A DNA stretch of 64,000 nucleotides, taken from assembly GCA_020721005.1 (NCBI GenBank), contig DYNP01000002.1, positions 1 to 64,000 on the forward strand, written 5' to 3'. Positions 26,662-35,773 of this stretch are shown here, in pieces; within the stretch, counting starts at the first letter, position 1, and each line of letters starts with the position of its first letter. The DNA comes from Thiomargarita sp. (GTDB lineage Bacteria; Pseudomonadota; Gammaproteobacteria; Beggiatoales; Beggiatoaceae). Made by a program: the position numbers and the translations under genes. Below the pieces are notes generated by a model. The model did not search any database. It had not been told where the DNA came from and saw nothing but the letters and a program-made list of their open reading frames with translations.

Positions 26662-27303
26662 TTAGGGTTTAGTGCGACGCATTGACAAATGCTCACTGGC
26701 TTTAACAGCCCCAATGATCTCAAAAGCCTGTTCAATTTGAGGAGATTCCAAACGAATTCTCACTGCATCAGGCAACCCTTGTAATTCCTTAGCCGACCAT
26801 TTTTCAAACCATTGGGCGTCCTTAGGAAAACGTTCATCAAAATAAAAATATTCAAAGGAAACCTTATGATTCTCAAATAATTGTAGAGGATCTGCCTTTT
26901 CTAGACGGGAACTGGGATCATTTGCAAAAGCAGGAGCTATTCGCAACTCAACTCCAGTTTTTTTATCTGCCTTCAAAGACCAAGCTGTAAGGCCTCCTGT
27001 TCGACCGGGAGAAACTGTGGAAACCCAAGCCAATTCATTTTCCTTACCTTCAAAAAACAAATAATTCTTGTTGTCATCTTGATCAAAGTACAAATGGGGA
27101 AAGGCGCCTTCCAAAGCCCGTTCAATTTGCAAAGCCGTCAAACTTGCCTCTAAACTCACTTCCAAATGCTGATTAGAACGTTCCCAGTCTTTCAATACTG
27201 TATTCATGCCGATGGCCAACACTGACATCACCAAGGCTGACAAAGCCATTGCAATGATCAATTCTAACAACGTAAATCCTTGGATCTTATCAATTTTCAT
27301 CAT
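26662..27303 (-). CDS. gspJ: Type II secretion minor pseudopilin GspJ
   Basis: Prepilin-like protein of about 213 residues with the cleavage and hydrophobic segment GFTLLELIIAMALSALVMSV near the N-terminus (residues about 8-30), including the conserved Glu at position +5. Length of over 200 residues and the RIRLESPQIEQAFEI end agree with GspJ, which caps the pseudopilus with GspI and GspK. I place the start at 27303, giving an ATGA overlap with the gspI stop; 27300 is an equally possible ATG. No gspK follows. Confidence 0.8.
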   Translation of the reverse strand: MMKIDKIQGFTLLELIIAMALSALVMSVLAIGMNTVLKDWERSNQHLEVSLEASLTALQIERALEGAFPHLYFDQDDNKNYLFFEGKENELAWVSTVSPGRTGGLTAWSLKADKKTGVELRIAPAFANDPSSRLEKADPLQLFENHKVSFEYFYFDERFPKDAQWFEKWSAKELQGLPDAVRIRLESPQIEQAFEIIGAVKASEHLSMRRTKP

Positions 27304-27680
27304 CGAGTCGTCGTTAATTTCTTCCAACGAATAGAAGTCAATTCCACCCCTTTCCCTTCAAGTTTTACCGTATAAGGCTCTAAAGCCAAAAAAATCGGAG
27401 TTGTTTGACGCTCTGGTTTTTCCAATAACTCAGCAGTTTCAAAACTCAACTGCTCTGCATACCGTTGCGGTAATTCTGGTTGTTTGGGCGCCTCCAACAC
27501 TTGCCCGATATTGACCGCTGATCGTAAAAATAAAACTTCGTTAATACTGTTAGTTGCCTTAAACGCCAACCGTTTACTTCCCGCCAGTAGACCAAATGCA
27601 GTACCCAAAACCAGTCCCACAATTGCCATTGCCACAATCACTTCCAACAAAGTAAAACCAAGCGGTTTCCGCCCATTCAT
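27300..27680 (-). CDS. gspI: Type II secretion minor pseudopilin GspI
   Basis: Protein of 126 residues with the prepilin peptidase site and helix GFTLLEVIVAMAIVGLVLGT. Small size and position between gspH and gspJ identify it as GspI. A strong ribosome binding site (GGAGGTGG) precedes the ATG. It is 34 bases from the end of gspH and overlaps gspJ. The conserved EALVAMAI-type core of the family appears here as EVIVAMAI. Confidence 0.8.
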   Translation of the reverse strand: MNGRKPLGFTLLEVIVAMAIVGLVLGTAFGLLAGSKRLAFKATNSINEVLFLRSAVNIGQVLEAPKQPELPQRYAEQLSFETAELLEKPERQTTPIFLALEPYTVKLEGKGVELTSIRWKKLTTTR

Positions 27681-27714
27681 AGAGCCACCTCCATTTGCTC
27701 CAATTCCCCGGACA

Positions 27715-28164
27715 CTATAAATTCTCCTCCAAAAATTCAGAACTTACCTTGCCAGTCAAAGGATTAACAACCACTTTTACTTTGCGATTCTGATAACTTA
27801 AAACAAATTCTCCACCCGTGCTACCCCCTTCTGGGTAAAAAGTGATCGCCTGCTCCTGGTTATCCAATTGTTGACCTTCTTGACTTGCTCCCCATTGCAA
27901 AGTAGCGCCACGGCTGATCCAAGTCCCTGATTGCGATGTATTCTGAGAACGAGCCGATTCATAAAAAAAAGCCGTTTTTGAGCGCCCTTCCACTATAGCT
28001 GAACGACGTGCATAATTCAAAACTGCAGTAGCCTCGCGCACCTGAGCCTTGAGCAAACTGACTTGTCCACCACTGATGCGAGGCACAATCAAGGCTGAGC
28101 CCATGGCAATAATAGCCATCACCACCAACACTTCTAGTAAAGTAAACCCGATAATCAGTCTCAT
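27715..28164 (-). CDS. gspH: Type II secretion minor pseudopilin GspH
   Basis: Protein of 149 residues starting MRLIIGFTLLEVLVVMAIIA, the type IV prepilin signature, followed by a beta-rich domain ending in FYPEGGSTGGEFVLS, a segment shared with GspH/FimT minor pilins. It overlaps the end of gspG by 4 bases and precedes gspI. Confidence 0.82.
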   Translation of the reverse strand: MRLIIGFTLLEVLVVMAIIAMGSALIVPRISGGQVSLLKAQVREATAVLNYARRSAIVEGRSKTAFFYESARSQNTSQSGTWISRGATLQWGASQEGQQLDNQEQAITFYPEGGSTGGEFVLSYQNRKVKVVVNPLTGKVSSEFLEENL

Positions 28165-28598
28165 TGGGGCTGACTTCCTCCCTGATCAGTCCAGCTTGTG
28201 ATATCTGCATTCTCCGTCTCTCCACCTTCCACTCCGTCTGCTCCAAAGGAGAATAAGTCATAGTCTCGAGCTTCTCTGCCAGGTTTACGATACTGATAAT
28301 CGTTACCCCAAGGATCTTTGGGTACCCCATTTTTCAAATAGGGACCATCCCAAGTGGGTTTGCCTACTGTATTTTTAGTCAAACCTTCTAAACTATCTGG
28401 ATACTTGAAAGTATCAATACGATGCTGGTCAAGGGCAGATTCAATCAAACGAATCTGAGTCAAAGCCGCATCTCGTTGAGCCCCAAAAAACTTTTTGAAA
28501 ACAGTGGGGCCTACCAATGCCGCTAACATGCCAATAATAGCCATGACGATCAACAATTCGATCAAGGTAAATCCACGTTGGTAACGTTTTGCTTTCAT
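28161..28598 (-). CDS. gspG: Type II secretion major pseudopilin GspG
   Basis: Major pseudopilin of about 145 residues. The prepilin site RGFTLIELLIVMAIIGMLAAL lies at residues about 7-27. The globular part has the calcium-loop region characteristic of GspG: WDGPYLKNGVPKDPWGNDYQY and DYDLFSFGADGVEGGE. First gene of the set G-H-I-J. I start at the second ATG (28598, MKAKRYQRG), which keeps the leader short; ATG 28604 is possible. None of the other secretion genes (gspC-F, K-M) is within the window. Confidence 0.92.
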   Translation of the reverse strand: MKAKRYQRGFTLIELLIVMAIIGMLAALVGPTVFKKFFGAQRDAALTQIRLIESALDQHRIDTFKYPDSLEGLTKNTVGKPTWDGPYLKNGVPKDPWGNDYQYRKPGREARDYDLFSFGADGVEGGETENADITSWTDQGGSQPQ

Positions 28599-28604
28599 TA
28601 TCAT

Positions 28605-28970
28605 TACTCCTCAATTTGCTACTGGGTTTAACATTTTAAAAAAATTATTCACATCCAACATCAATTTATTATAAAGGCAATTGCAAACAATAGCCACAGA
28701 AACTATTCATTGCAATGGGTAAAAGTAACCATTGTTGCCACAAACTGAATCTAACAAACAATAATCGGGGAGACTGGCGGTCCCCTAACAGTCTATACCA
28801 TCCACTTATTCCCTAACTGAATGGTATTGAGATAGAGTTTCGTTGTTACCCATTCTACTTGATTCAGAAAGTAAAACACTATAACACCCATTGATACTCA
28901 GTAAAACTGAAATTTACAACTTCGTGTTGAACAAATGACCAAGATCCTAATAAAAAAGCATCCATTCCCT
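28605..28970. other. Intergenic region upstream of gspG
   Basis: A 366-base gap between the start of gspG and the end of the acyltransferase gene. It is AT-rich. It contains repeated GGGTAA/TTACCC motifs (28717-28735 and 28845-28852) but no gene or RNA that I recognise. Confidence 0.4.
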
Positions 28971-29648
28971 TCAATCCTTGCCCTCCAACCAAGTTTGTAT
29001 CATCTCCAAATGAGTCTCTACAGTCCAATAAATGGTTGGATAAACAATCAGTTTTGCACGACTCCGAAACAAAATACTCCGAAAAATATGGCCGGCTTTA
29101 GCAATTCCAGAAATATGCACCGTATAAATGGGACTTTCAGTCTGTTGAGCCAACCACATTCCTCCTTTCTTCAAGGGACGAGACTCCCCTGGCAACACAA
29201 TAGTCCCTTGTGGGAATAACACGATGACTTTGCCCGATTCCAAAGCCCGCAAGGCCATTCGTAAAGCCTGATCTGGACGCCTTTGCCGATCCACGGGAAT
29301 ACAACCCACTGCACGAAACAACCAAGTCAATCCAAACCGATTATACTGTTCCTTGGCAATTAGAAAATGCAGGGGTCGCTCCGTGGCTGCAAATAATAAA
29401 AAGGGATCTAATCCGGAAACGTGATTGGCCAAAATTACTGCCGGTCCTGTGGGTGGTAATTGAATGGGAATATATTCAAAACGGTGATAATAGCGACAAA
29501 ATAAACGGTTGAGCCCATCTAAATAGTTCAACCAAGCTTTTCCCCATTCTGTCCTTTGAGCCCTGGCACATACTTTTAAACCATAATACAGTCCCAATGA
29601 AATAAATATTCCCAAAACCGCAATAATTATCACCTCAAAATTGCTCAT
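28971..29648 (-). CDS. PlsC-like acyltransferase
   Basis: Membrane-anchored lysophospholipid acyltransferase of 225 residues, with one N-terminal helix (residues 4-26). The catalytic HX4D box is H76-V-S-G-L-D81 (ILANHVSGLDPF). The second conserved block reads FPQGTIV, where FPEGTRS is usual. The block PVDRQRRPDQALRMAL is also present. The family acylates lysophosphatidic acid in phospholipid synthesis; this short form could also act on other glycerol or ornithine lipids. It follows def by 15 bases in the same direction. Confidence 0.85.
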   Translation of the reverse strand: MSNFEVIIIAVLGIFISLGLYYGLKVCARAQRTEWGKAWLNYLDGLNRLFCRYYHRFEYIPIQLPPTGPAVILANHVSGLDPFLLFAATERPLHFLIAKEQYNRFGLTWLFRAVGCIPVDRQRRPDQALRMALRALESGKVIVLFPQGTIVLPGESRPLKKGGMWLAQQTESPIYTVHISGIAKAGHIFRSILFRSRAKLIVYPTIYWTVETHLEMIQTWLEGKD

Positions 29649-29663
29649 GTTAACATACTTTAT

Positions 29664-30179
29664 TTAAGAAGAATTGGTTTTCTTATAACTTTTGCGTTGA
29701 AACAAATCCCGGCGCCGACTTACCAAACGATCGATAAATAATATCCCATCCAAATGATCAAGTTCATGTTGCACAGCTCGGGCCTCATAACCCTCCATTG
29801 TATATTTATGCTCCTTCCCTTGCTCATCTTGAGCAACCAATTGCAAATGGGTGGCCCGCACCACATTCCCTGTATAATCGGGAACTGACATACAACCTTC
29901 CCGACCAATTTCAAATCCTTCCCAATCCAAGATTTCTGGGTTAATCAATATCAAACGTCCATGATGACTGATTTTAGGTTTGGAAGACACATCTACAATC
30001 ACAACCCGTTGTAAATGACCTACTTGAGTAGCCGCGATTCCCACGCCACCGGGACTGGCTCGCATAGTTTCCTCCAAATCAGCCACCAACAACTGTAATT
30101 GTGCATCAAATTGCGACACCGGCTCTGCAACCTGTTTCAAACGAGGATCTGGATAAGTCAGCAGGGTCAATCGAGCCAT
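29664..30179 (-). CDS. def: Peptide deformylase
   Basis: Metalloenzyme of 171 residues removing the formyl group from nascent proteins. All three motifs are present: GGVGIAATQVG (usual GxGLAAxQ), EGCMSVP with metal ligand C96, and QHELDHLDG with H138, E139 and H142. It lies 4 bases after the GcvR-like gene. It is not next to fmt, unlike the common arrangement. Confidence 0.96.
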   Translation of the reverse strand: MARLTLLTYPDPRLKQVAEPVSQFDAQLQLLVADLEETMRASPGGVGIAATQVGHLQRVVIVDVSSKPKISHHGRLILINPEILDWEGFEIGREGCMSVPDYTGNVVRATHLQLVAQDEQGKEHKYTMEGYEARAVQHELDHLDGILFIDRLVSRRRDLFQRKSYKKTNSS

Positions 30180-30183
30180 AATT

Positions 30184-30711
30184 TTACATTACCACCATTT
30201 CAATGGGTGCCAACTGCACCTCCAAATCCGGCTGTTCCCTTAAAATAGTCTGTAAAGCAGTTTCCAATGCTGACCATCCCTGGGTAGCTATTCCCTCAAT
30301 GTGCATCACATAAAATGGCGCTTCATTAATTCCACCCACATCAGATTCCAAATCCAAAATATTTAACCCGGCTGCAGCTAAAGCACTTGTGACCTGAGCC
30401 ACAATCCCAACTCGATCAGCCCCATACACAGTCACGCGCACATCAGGCAATTGATGTTGATGCAATTGCCCCTCAATTTTATCAACATGTAGATGCAAAT
30501 GCAATTTTTGGGCAATGGGACGCAAAATTTGCATCAATACTTCCGTTGAATCCATTCCTCCCACCATCATCATAATGGTGAAATTACCTCCTAAACGCAA
30601 CATAGAAGCTTCCCCCAAATGACAACCATTTTGATAAAGCAAATTGGTCACTTGAGCCACAATTCCCGCTTGATCCTGACCCACCAAAGTGACCATAAAC
30701 CATGGTAACAT
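30184..30711 (-). CDS. GcvR-like double ACT-domain regulator
   Basis: Protein of 175 residues composed of two ACT domains, residues about 4-78 (TLVGQDQAGIVAQVTNLLYQNG) and about 92-170 (VTVYGADRVGIVAQVTSALAAAG). This is the composition of GcvR, which represses the glycine cleavage system with GcvA, and of related formyltetrahydrofolate-deformylase ACT proteins. A ribosome binding site AAGGAG precedes ATG 30711. It heads a likely operon with def and the acyltransferase. Confidence 0.8.
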   Translation of the reverse strand: MLPWFMVTLVGQDQAGIVAQVTNLLYQNGCHLGEASMLRLGGNFTIMMMVGGMDSTEVLMQILRPIAQKLHLHLHVDKIEGQLHQHQLPDVRVTVYGADRVGIVAQVTSALAAAGLNILDLESDVGGINEAPFYVMHIEGIATQGWSALETALQTILREQPDLEVQLAPIEMVVM

Positions 30712-30787
30712 TTTGTAAATTCTCCTTATAAATCATTGATAAATGAGAACAACTCTCGACAATTCCTTGCTTGGAAAAACTGACTTC

Positions 30788-31522
30788 CTAAAATACCCTT
30801 GGTACAAAACCTTGACTGTTGAGCACGTCCATTAATTCTTCTCCAAATCCCAATACGACCAAGCCCAATCTTTCACCCCGCACAACCAAAGTCTCATCCA
30901 CATACAGAGAAGCCATGACTCCAATAAACTTCTTTTCTGCCAACTCTGGAAAATAATCCCGAATTCCCAACATTAACTGATGAAATTCGTTGATATACTC
31001 TGGACGCAAAGTGCTTTTGGTCTCATTGATCAACACCCATTCCCCACAAACTGCCACCACATCAAATTCCTGAACCTTGGGTTTCCCCTTCTTAATTCTA
31101 ACAGCCAAATAATCCAATTCCTCCATACAACCAGTCACTTGCCTTAAAATTCGGGGCACACTGGGTGCCACCAAATCTTCAGCCATTGTACCCAATTTTC
31201 TGGCCAACTCTCCCCACTTCTTATCCAAATCCTTTCTGGAACGACGAGTTTCTTCCTTGAATTCCTGCATTTCATCTTTGAATTCCCGCATTTCATCTTT
31301 GAATTCTTGCATTTCACCCTTAAATGCCAACATTTCATCCTTAAATTCTCGCATCTCGTCCTTAAATTCTCGCATCTCGTCCTTAAATTCTCGCATCTCG
31401 TCCTTGAATTCTCGCATTTCATCCTTGAATTCTCGCATCTCCCTAGAGGTGCGATCAACAGTCCGAATAAGTTGAGCCATCAATTCTTCTAAGAGACTGA
31501 CTCGTTCTTCAATTATTGGCAT
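30788..31522 (-). CDS. Heptad-repeat coiled-coil protein with PD-(D/E)XK-like C-terminal domain
   Basis: Protein of 244 residues from ATG 31522, which follows GGAGGT. Residues about 30-92 are nine tandem heptads of the form EMREFKD, giving a long coiled coil. Residues about 120-244 resemble the DUF3782/PD-(D/E)XK nuclease-like fold, with EFDVVAVCGEWVLINETKST containing the D...E-x-K pattern. The function is unknown; similar proteins are frequent in cyanobacteria and filamentous sulfur bacteria. The heptads are encoded by near-identical 21-bp DNA repeats. Confidence 0.7.
   Translation of the reverse strand: MPIIEERVSLLEELMAQLIRTVDRTSREMREFKDEMREFKDEMREFKDEMREFKDEMREFKDEMLAFKGEMQEFKDEMREFKDEMQEFKEETRRSRKDLDKKWGELARKLGTMAEDLVAPSVPRILRQVTGCMEELDYLAVRIKKGKPKVQEFDVVAVCGEWVLINETKSTLRPEYINEFHQLMLGIRDYFPELAEKKFIGVMASLYVDETLVVRGERLGLVVLGFGEELMDVLNSQGFVPRVF
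31254..31442. repeat. Tandem 21-bp repeats encoding EMREFKD heptads
   Basis: Nine in-frame 21-base units, for example TTGAATTCTCGCATTTCATC and its close variants, run without interruption. Unit length is a multiple of three, so gain or loss of units would lengthen or shorten the coiled coil without breaking the gene. Confidence 0.85.
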
Positions 31523-31574
31523 AAAATTACCTCCAATGTCCAAAATGAATCATCGGCCTATAATTTAATTTGGG

Positions 31575-32819
31575 TTAACTTAATTCCAGTTGGCTGCATT
31601 CGACCACCACAAATTCCACACGCCGATCAATAACATCCCTTGAATCATCGCTGCCAGAGCCCACAATGTTATTTTCAAATCCCTTGCCCACTGCCTTGGT
31701 TTGTTGAATCAACTCCGGAAAATGAACTTTCAGCAAATCCTGCACTTTTTCCGCCCGCTTTAAAGATAATTCCTTATTGTACTCTGGACGTCCAGTGTGA
31801 CTGCTATGTCCTACAACATGAAAACATTCTTGACTTTGTTTAAAGAAATTACCAATTTCTTCCAACCACAAAGCATATTGCTTTCTTAAAGCGCTGTCCT
31901 CAATAAATTCAGTGCTATTCACACTGAATAAAAATTTCACATTCAATCGCCCAATTTCTTGTAAACTGCTTTCTAACAGTTGACGAAAAGCCCGTTTGGC
32001 ACTGGACAAATCACCCAATTTCAAATGGGTCTCATAACTGCCAGCAAAAGTTCTCATCATCTTACCATCTTCTCGTTTCTCAGCCAATGCAAAGGCTAAC
32101 AGAGCCTTCTGATAATCGCCCTTTTCATAAAGGCTTTCAGCTTCCACTAACAAAGCTTGAGTAGTTAATCCTTGATAATAAGCTTCTTCTGCCAATTCCC
32201 CTGCCGGTTTTTGAACCGTGGTTACTAAACTGTCCACCCGTTTATCTTTGATGTAAACTGGACTGTCTTGGTAAGAAGCAGTTGGGGCATAATTCAAATT
32301 TCGATCAGCCACCCAAACTTCTGCTTGTGCCACAATTTTGCCGGTTTGTTTGTGAATCACTGCCGAAGAAAGTTGATAAATTGGCAAAGTATCCACCGTG
32401 GTTACCGAAACTGGAGAAGTTTCCATTTTATTGGGTTTAATCGTGCCACTGATAATATAGTGAGCTTGTTGTAAATTCTGAGCTGTAATTCGAGTCAGGG
32501 TGTACTTTTTAAAATACTGTTGAGCTTGCTTCATCAACAACTTTTCAATTTCGCGACTGGCTTCAATCACTTCCCCTGTGTTGGCATCCACAAAGGGATC
32601 AAGCACAATTGCAGTTTGCTCAAATAATCCAATCACCCCTTGACTATTTTGTAACTGTAATAGTAGAGCGCTGCTCAGTTTCTGCACCGCTTGTTCAAAG
32701 GGAAAAGGAACCTTTTCCACTGGGGCTACTTCTTGAATGGGGGAACTACAAGCAGTCAGTAGTCCCAAACTGATAATAATCATACAATTTATCTTGAAAA
32801 AAGCGATTTTTTTCAACAT
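31575..32819 (-). CDS. OmpA-family lipoprotein with N-terminal FlgO/CsgG-like part
   Basis: Protein of 414 residues. The start is set at 32819 behind AAAGGA. A lipobox LLTAC places the lipidated cysteine at C24. Residues about 45-220 resemble the FlgO/CsgG type of outer-membrane-associated domain (ALLLQLQNSQGVIGLFEQTAIVLDPFVDANTGE). A short TPR-like stretch follows (LYEKGDYQKALLAFALAEK). The C-terminal peptidoglycan-binding OmpA domain reads GHSSHTGRPEYNKELSLKRA and RDVIDRRVEFVVV. Probable role: an outer-membrane lipoprotein linked to the cell wall. The J-domain gene upstream could be a partner but is separated by 116 bases. Confidence 0.75.
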   Translation of the reverse strand: MLKKIAFFKINCMIIISLGLLTACSSPIQEVAPVEKVPFPFEQAVQKLSSALLLQLQNSQGVIGLFEQTAIVLDPFVDANTGEVIEASREIEKLLMKQAQQYFKKYTLTRITAQNLQQAHYIISGTIKPNKMETSPVSVTTVDTLPIYQLSSAVIHKQTGKIVAQAEVWVADRNLNYAPTASYQDSPVYIKDKRVDSLVTTVQKPAGELAEEAYYQGLTTQALLVEAESLYEKGDYQKALLAFALAEKREDGKMMRTFAGSYETHLKLGDLSSAKRAFRQLLESSLQEIGRLNVKFLFSVNSTEFIEDSALRKQYALWLEEIGNFFKQSQECFHVVGHSSHTGRPEYNKELSLKRAEKVQDLLKVHFPELIQQTKAVGKGFENNIVGSGSDDSRDVIDRRVEFVVVECSQLELS

Positions 32820-32935
32820 ATTGCAATCCTTTTGTTTCAATTAGTGAGTATTTGACCTGATAATCTAGCAAGACCACCCAAAATCAGATTTTTCAAACAT
32901 CATGACTGAGGGAAGCAAGTTCCAGTTTATTGTGG

Positions 32936-35185
32936 TCAGTTACAACGTTTCTGGAAAAATTCATTTTCCTGTGCAGTCAATGGTTTAACTCCGATGGAAA
33001 TTTGTCTTAACAAATCGGAACAATTACAACCTTCACAAACTTCTACTGAAGCAGCCGGTTTTTTGGGAGGTACAACTTCTGGTTTGGGAATTGGGGGGAG
33101 GGGATCTTTAACTACAGTGGGTGCAACTGGCTTTGACATTGGGGGTGCTGGAGGAGGAGATTCCACCTTAACTTTTTCCGGCTCAATCTTTTCAGTTACC
33201 CGGGCCTTGGGCTCAACCTCTTCATGGACCTTATCCTGCTTTTGCGCTTTACGTTTTTGAAAGGCAGCAGCTAAGCGTCCTTTTAGCCGGCCCAACTCTT
33301 TGGACTTTGGATTGACTCTGACCAAACCTTTCAAATAAGAATCAGCCTTTTCCAATTGACCATTTTGTAAAGCATTTTCGACCCATCGTTGATAGCGATC
33401 TTCTATTTTATACAAACCTGATTTGGCCTGTTGATTGCTGGGATCTAATTGTAAAACCTGCTGATAACAATTTAAGGCAGTCCCATTCCCAGTGGTCAAA
33501 CGGTTGGCATTAAAGTGAGCATCACATTCTCCCAATAGCCCATCGACGCCAACTGGTTTGGGTGAAGCGGCTGAAGATTGATCGATTGAAGGAGTAGCCA
33601 CGGTTGAATTTTGATTTTTTACTTCTGCTTTGTCATTTTCATGTTTAGGCTCACTACCCAGTGTTGGCGGAGTTTGTTGTTGTCGAGCAGAAGTCAACCA
33701 TTTCTGTAATGCTTCCGGAGTCATTTTTAATTTATCTTCCAAATAAGATAATAATTGCCCATCTTGTTCAGTTTTAGCCAATACCAGCGCCTCCTCTACA
33801 TGATAAAGCATCAAATTACGTCGCACTTGGGGAGTTTGTAAAATTTCTTGCTGCAATGATTTGTCCAAACTGGTTAATTGGTACAAGTTATTGATAATTT
33901 TACTTTTATCTCGGCTGGATAATTCTATGACCATGTCATCAATTTCTTGGTACTGTTTCCATTTTGCCTGATAAAGGGCACGTTGCTCAGTTTGTTCCGG
34001 AAGTAATTTTTCCCAGTCAGATAACAAATCGGAAACTTGAGAATATTCTCGAGCTTGTAAAGCCAAATCAATGGCTTCTCCATACAAAGTGGCCAATTTG
34101 GGATCAACAGGCAAATCATGTCCCACTCCGACCTGTTTTATTTTATCCCGAGTTTCATTGACACAATGCGTTTTTTCTAATAGGGAAGCTTGAGGTTGTT
34201 CTAAACAACGAGCATATTGATCAGATAAGTCAGCCAAACGTTGAATTTTCTGTTGGCTGATTTTTTCCAATAATGCTGTGACAGCAGCCAGTTTAGGTAA
34301 CTTTTCTTGCACTGTTTTTAACAGTTGGGAAGCTTGCTCAAATTGGTCAGTTTTCACCAATTCTTGGGTAAGACTTTTATAATAATCAACAAGAAAAACT
34401 TGGGCAGACTCATCTTGAAGAATAGCTTGTTGAGTCGGTAGAGGCAAGGTGGAAAGTTGTTGTAGAAGTTCCGGTGGAGAATGTTCTACATAGTAGTTGA
34501 GCAGAGCCTTTTTAGTGTCTTCCCCTTGTAGAATGATCAATTGAGTTTCCAGCGGTGATTTTCCCAATTGTTCAATCCCTGTCGGTTTCTGAGTTAAAAT
34601 CGCTTCTCTCAGTTTTTGATGTCCTTGCCAGTCTTCTAACTTTTCCAGGATCAAATAGGTGGTTATTAAAATGGACGCTATAAAAATAGTTCCCCCTCCC
34701 CAAAGGAACCACAATTTTTTCTTCTGAAAAAAGTGGCCAGAGTGTTGATTATCATCAAAAATGGGCGGAGGTGAGTGGGCATTCATAGTGATTTTCACCG
34801 ATTGATTGAGTTGGGCATTGATGCGGTTTTTGGTACTAATTTGGGCATACAGTTGGGCCACGATTCGTAAACGGGCTGCAACTTGTAAGCGCATCCATAT
34901 ATAAGTATAAGGTCGAACAATGGTTTTTTCTCGATAGGAAAAACGAGTTAGAGGATTGGTAAGGACCTCATAGGCTTCTTTAATGAGTTTGAATTGTTGT
35001 TCAGCATCCCTTTCAGTACTGACATCAGGATGAAATTTTCGGGCCAAGCGCCGATAAGCTTGTTTAATTTGCTCCTGATCGGCATTTGGCGATAATTCTA
35101 AAATTTTGTAATGGTCTTGTAATTCCGGGTGAGTCATGTAGGCTACCACTGCGGGTCTAATTACTGATGAGAATAACCTACCCAT
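32936..35185 (-). CDS. Membrane J-domain protein with helical repeats and Cys-rich tail
   Basis: Protein of 749 residues. The J domain at about 20-85 contains the HPD tripeptide H52-P53-D54 needed to stimulate DnaK. A single membrane helix lies at about 157-178. The rest is a large region of helical repeats, with a TPR-like unit around ALNCYQQVLQLDPSNQQAK. A Pro/Lys/Val-rich linker follows, then a C-terminal segment with five cysteines in VCEGCNCSDLL and FFQKRC. It may bring DnaK to the membrane while a long arm lies across it. An alternative start is M17 (35137); neither has a strong ribosome binding site. I know no exact family. Confidence 0.7.
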   Translation of the reverse strand: MGRLFSSVIRPAVVAYMTHPELQDHYKILELSPNADQEQIKQAYRRLARKFHPDVSTERDAEQQFKLIKEAYEVLTNPLTRFSYREKTIVRPYTYIWMRLQVAARLRIVAQLYAQISTKNRINAQLNQSVKITMNAHSPPPIFDDNQHSGHFFQKKKLWFLWGGGTIFIASILITTYLILEKLEDWQGHQKLREAILTQKPTGIEQLGKSPLETQLIILQGEDTKKALLNYYVEHSPPELLQQLSTLPLPTQQAILQDESAQVFLVDYYKSLTQELVKTDQFEQASQLLKTVQEKLPKLAAVTALLEKISQQKIQRLADLSDQYARCLEQPQASLLEKTHCVNETRDKIKQVGVGHDLPVDPKLATLYGEAIDLALQAREYSQVSDLLSDWEKLLPEQTEQRALYQAKWKQYQEIDDMVIELSSRDKSKIINNLYQLTSLDKSLQQEILQTPQVRRNLMLYHVEEALVLAKTEQDGQLLSYLEDKLKMTPEALQKWLTSARQQQTPPTLGSEPKHENDKAEVKNQNSTVATPSIDQSSAASPKPVGVDGLLGECDAHFNANRLTTGNGTALNCYQQVLQLDPSNQQAKSGLYKIEDRYQRWVENALQNGQLEKADSYLKGLVRVNPKSKELGRLKGRLAAAFQKRKAQKQDKVHEEVEPKARVTEKIEPEKVKVESPPPAPPMSKPVAPTVVKDPLPPIPKPEVVPPKKPAASVEVCEGCNCSDLLRQISIGVKPLTAQENEFFQKRCN

Positions 35186-35296
35186 GGTTGGTTAGATGGG
35201 GTCACCGTTAAGTGACCATCAACTTGATGAAAAGTTGGAGTTAAGAAATATATTCTTCCTTACTTTTAAGAAAAGGTAAAATGTATCTTGTTGTGT

Positions 35297-35773
35297 TTAG
35301 AGGTATTTTACCTCCAAAATTTCATATTCCCTATTCCCACTGGGAGCTTGTACAACTGCCACATCGCCTTCCTGTTTGCCAATCAATGCTCTGGCAATTG
35401 GGGAACTGATAGAAATGCGATTGGCTTTGATATCGGCCTCATCGTCACCCACAATTTGGTAGCTCACTTCCTCTTCAGTATCAATGTTATGCAACACGAC
35501 TGTGGTGCCGAAAACAATGCGTCCCCCGGCATTTAAGGTGGTGACGTCGATGATTTCTGCGGTGGACAATTTACCTTCAATTTCAGCAATGCGTCCCTCA
35601 ATAAAACTTTGTTGTTCCCGAGCAGCATGGTATTCTGCATTTTCCTTTAAATCACCCAAAGCCCGTGCTTCAGCAATGGCTTGAATGACTTTGGGTCGTG
35701 CAACTGTTTTCAGTTCATGTAACTCTTCCCGCAATTTTTGGGCGCCAATGGCAGTCATAGGTGATTTGTTCAT
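35297..35773 (-). CDS. greA: Transcription elongation factor GreA
   Basis: Transcript-cleavage factor of 158 residues, standard length. The N-terminal coiled coil carries the acidic tip region ([20 protein letters not shown]), with D and E residues that act in the RNA polymerase secondary channel. The C-terminal FKBP-like domain ends with [20 protein letters not shown]. Its start overlaps the carB stop by 4 bases, the conserved carAB-greA arrangement of many gammaproteobacteria. Confidence 0.97.
   Translation of the reverse strand: MNKSPMTAIGAQKLREELHELKTVARPKVIQAIAEARALGDLKENAEYHAAREQQSFIEGRIAEIEGKLSTAEIIDVTTLNAGGRIVFGTTVVLHNIDTEEEVSYQIVGDDEADIKANRISISSPIARALIGKQEGDVAVVQAPSGNREYEILEVKYL

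Noticed and set aside
31257-31492. Two plus-strand frames with ISSLNSR-type and HLVLKFS-type repeats
   Set aside because: They are antisense shadows of the 21-bp heptad repeats.
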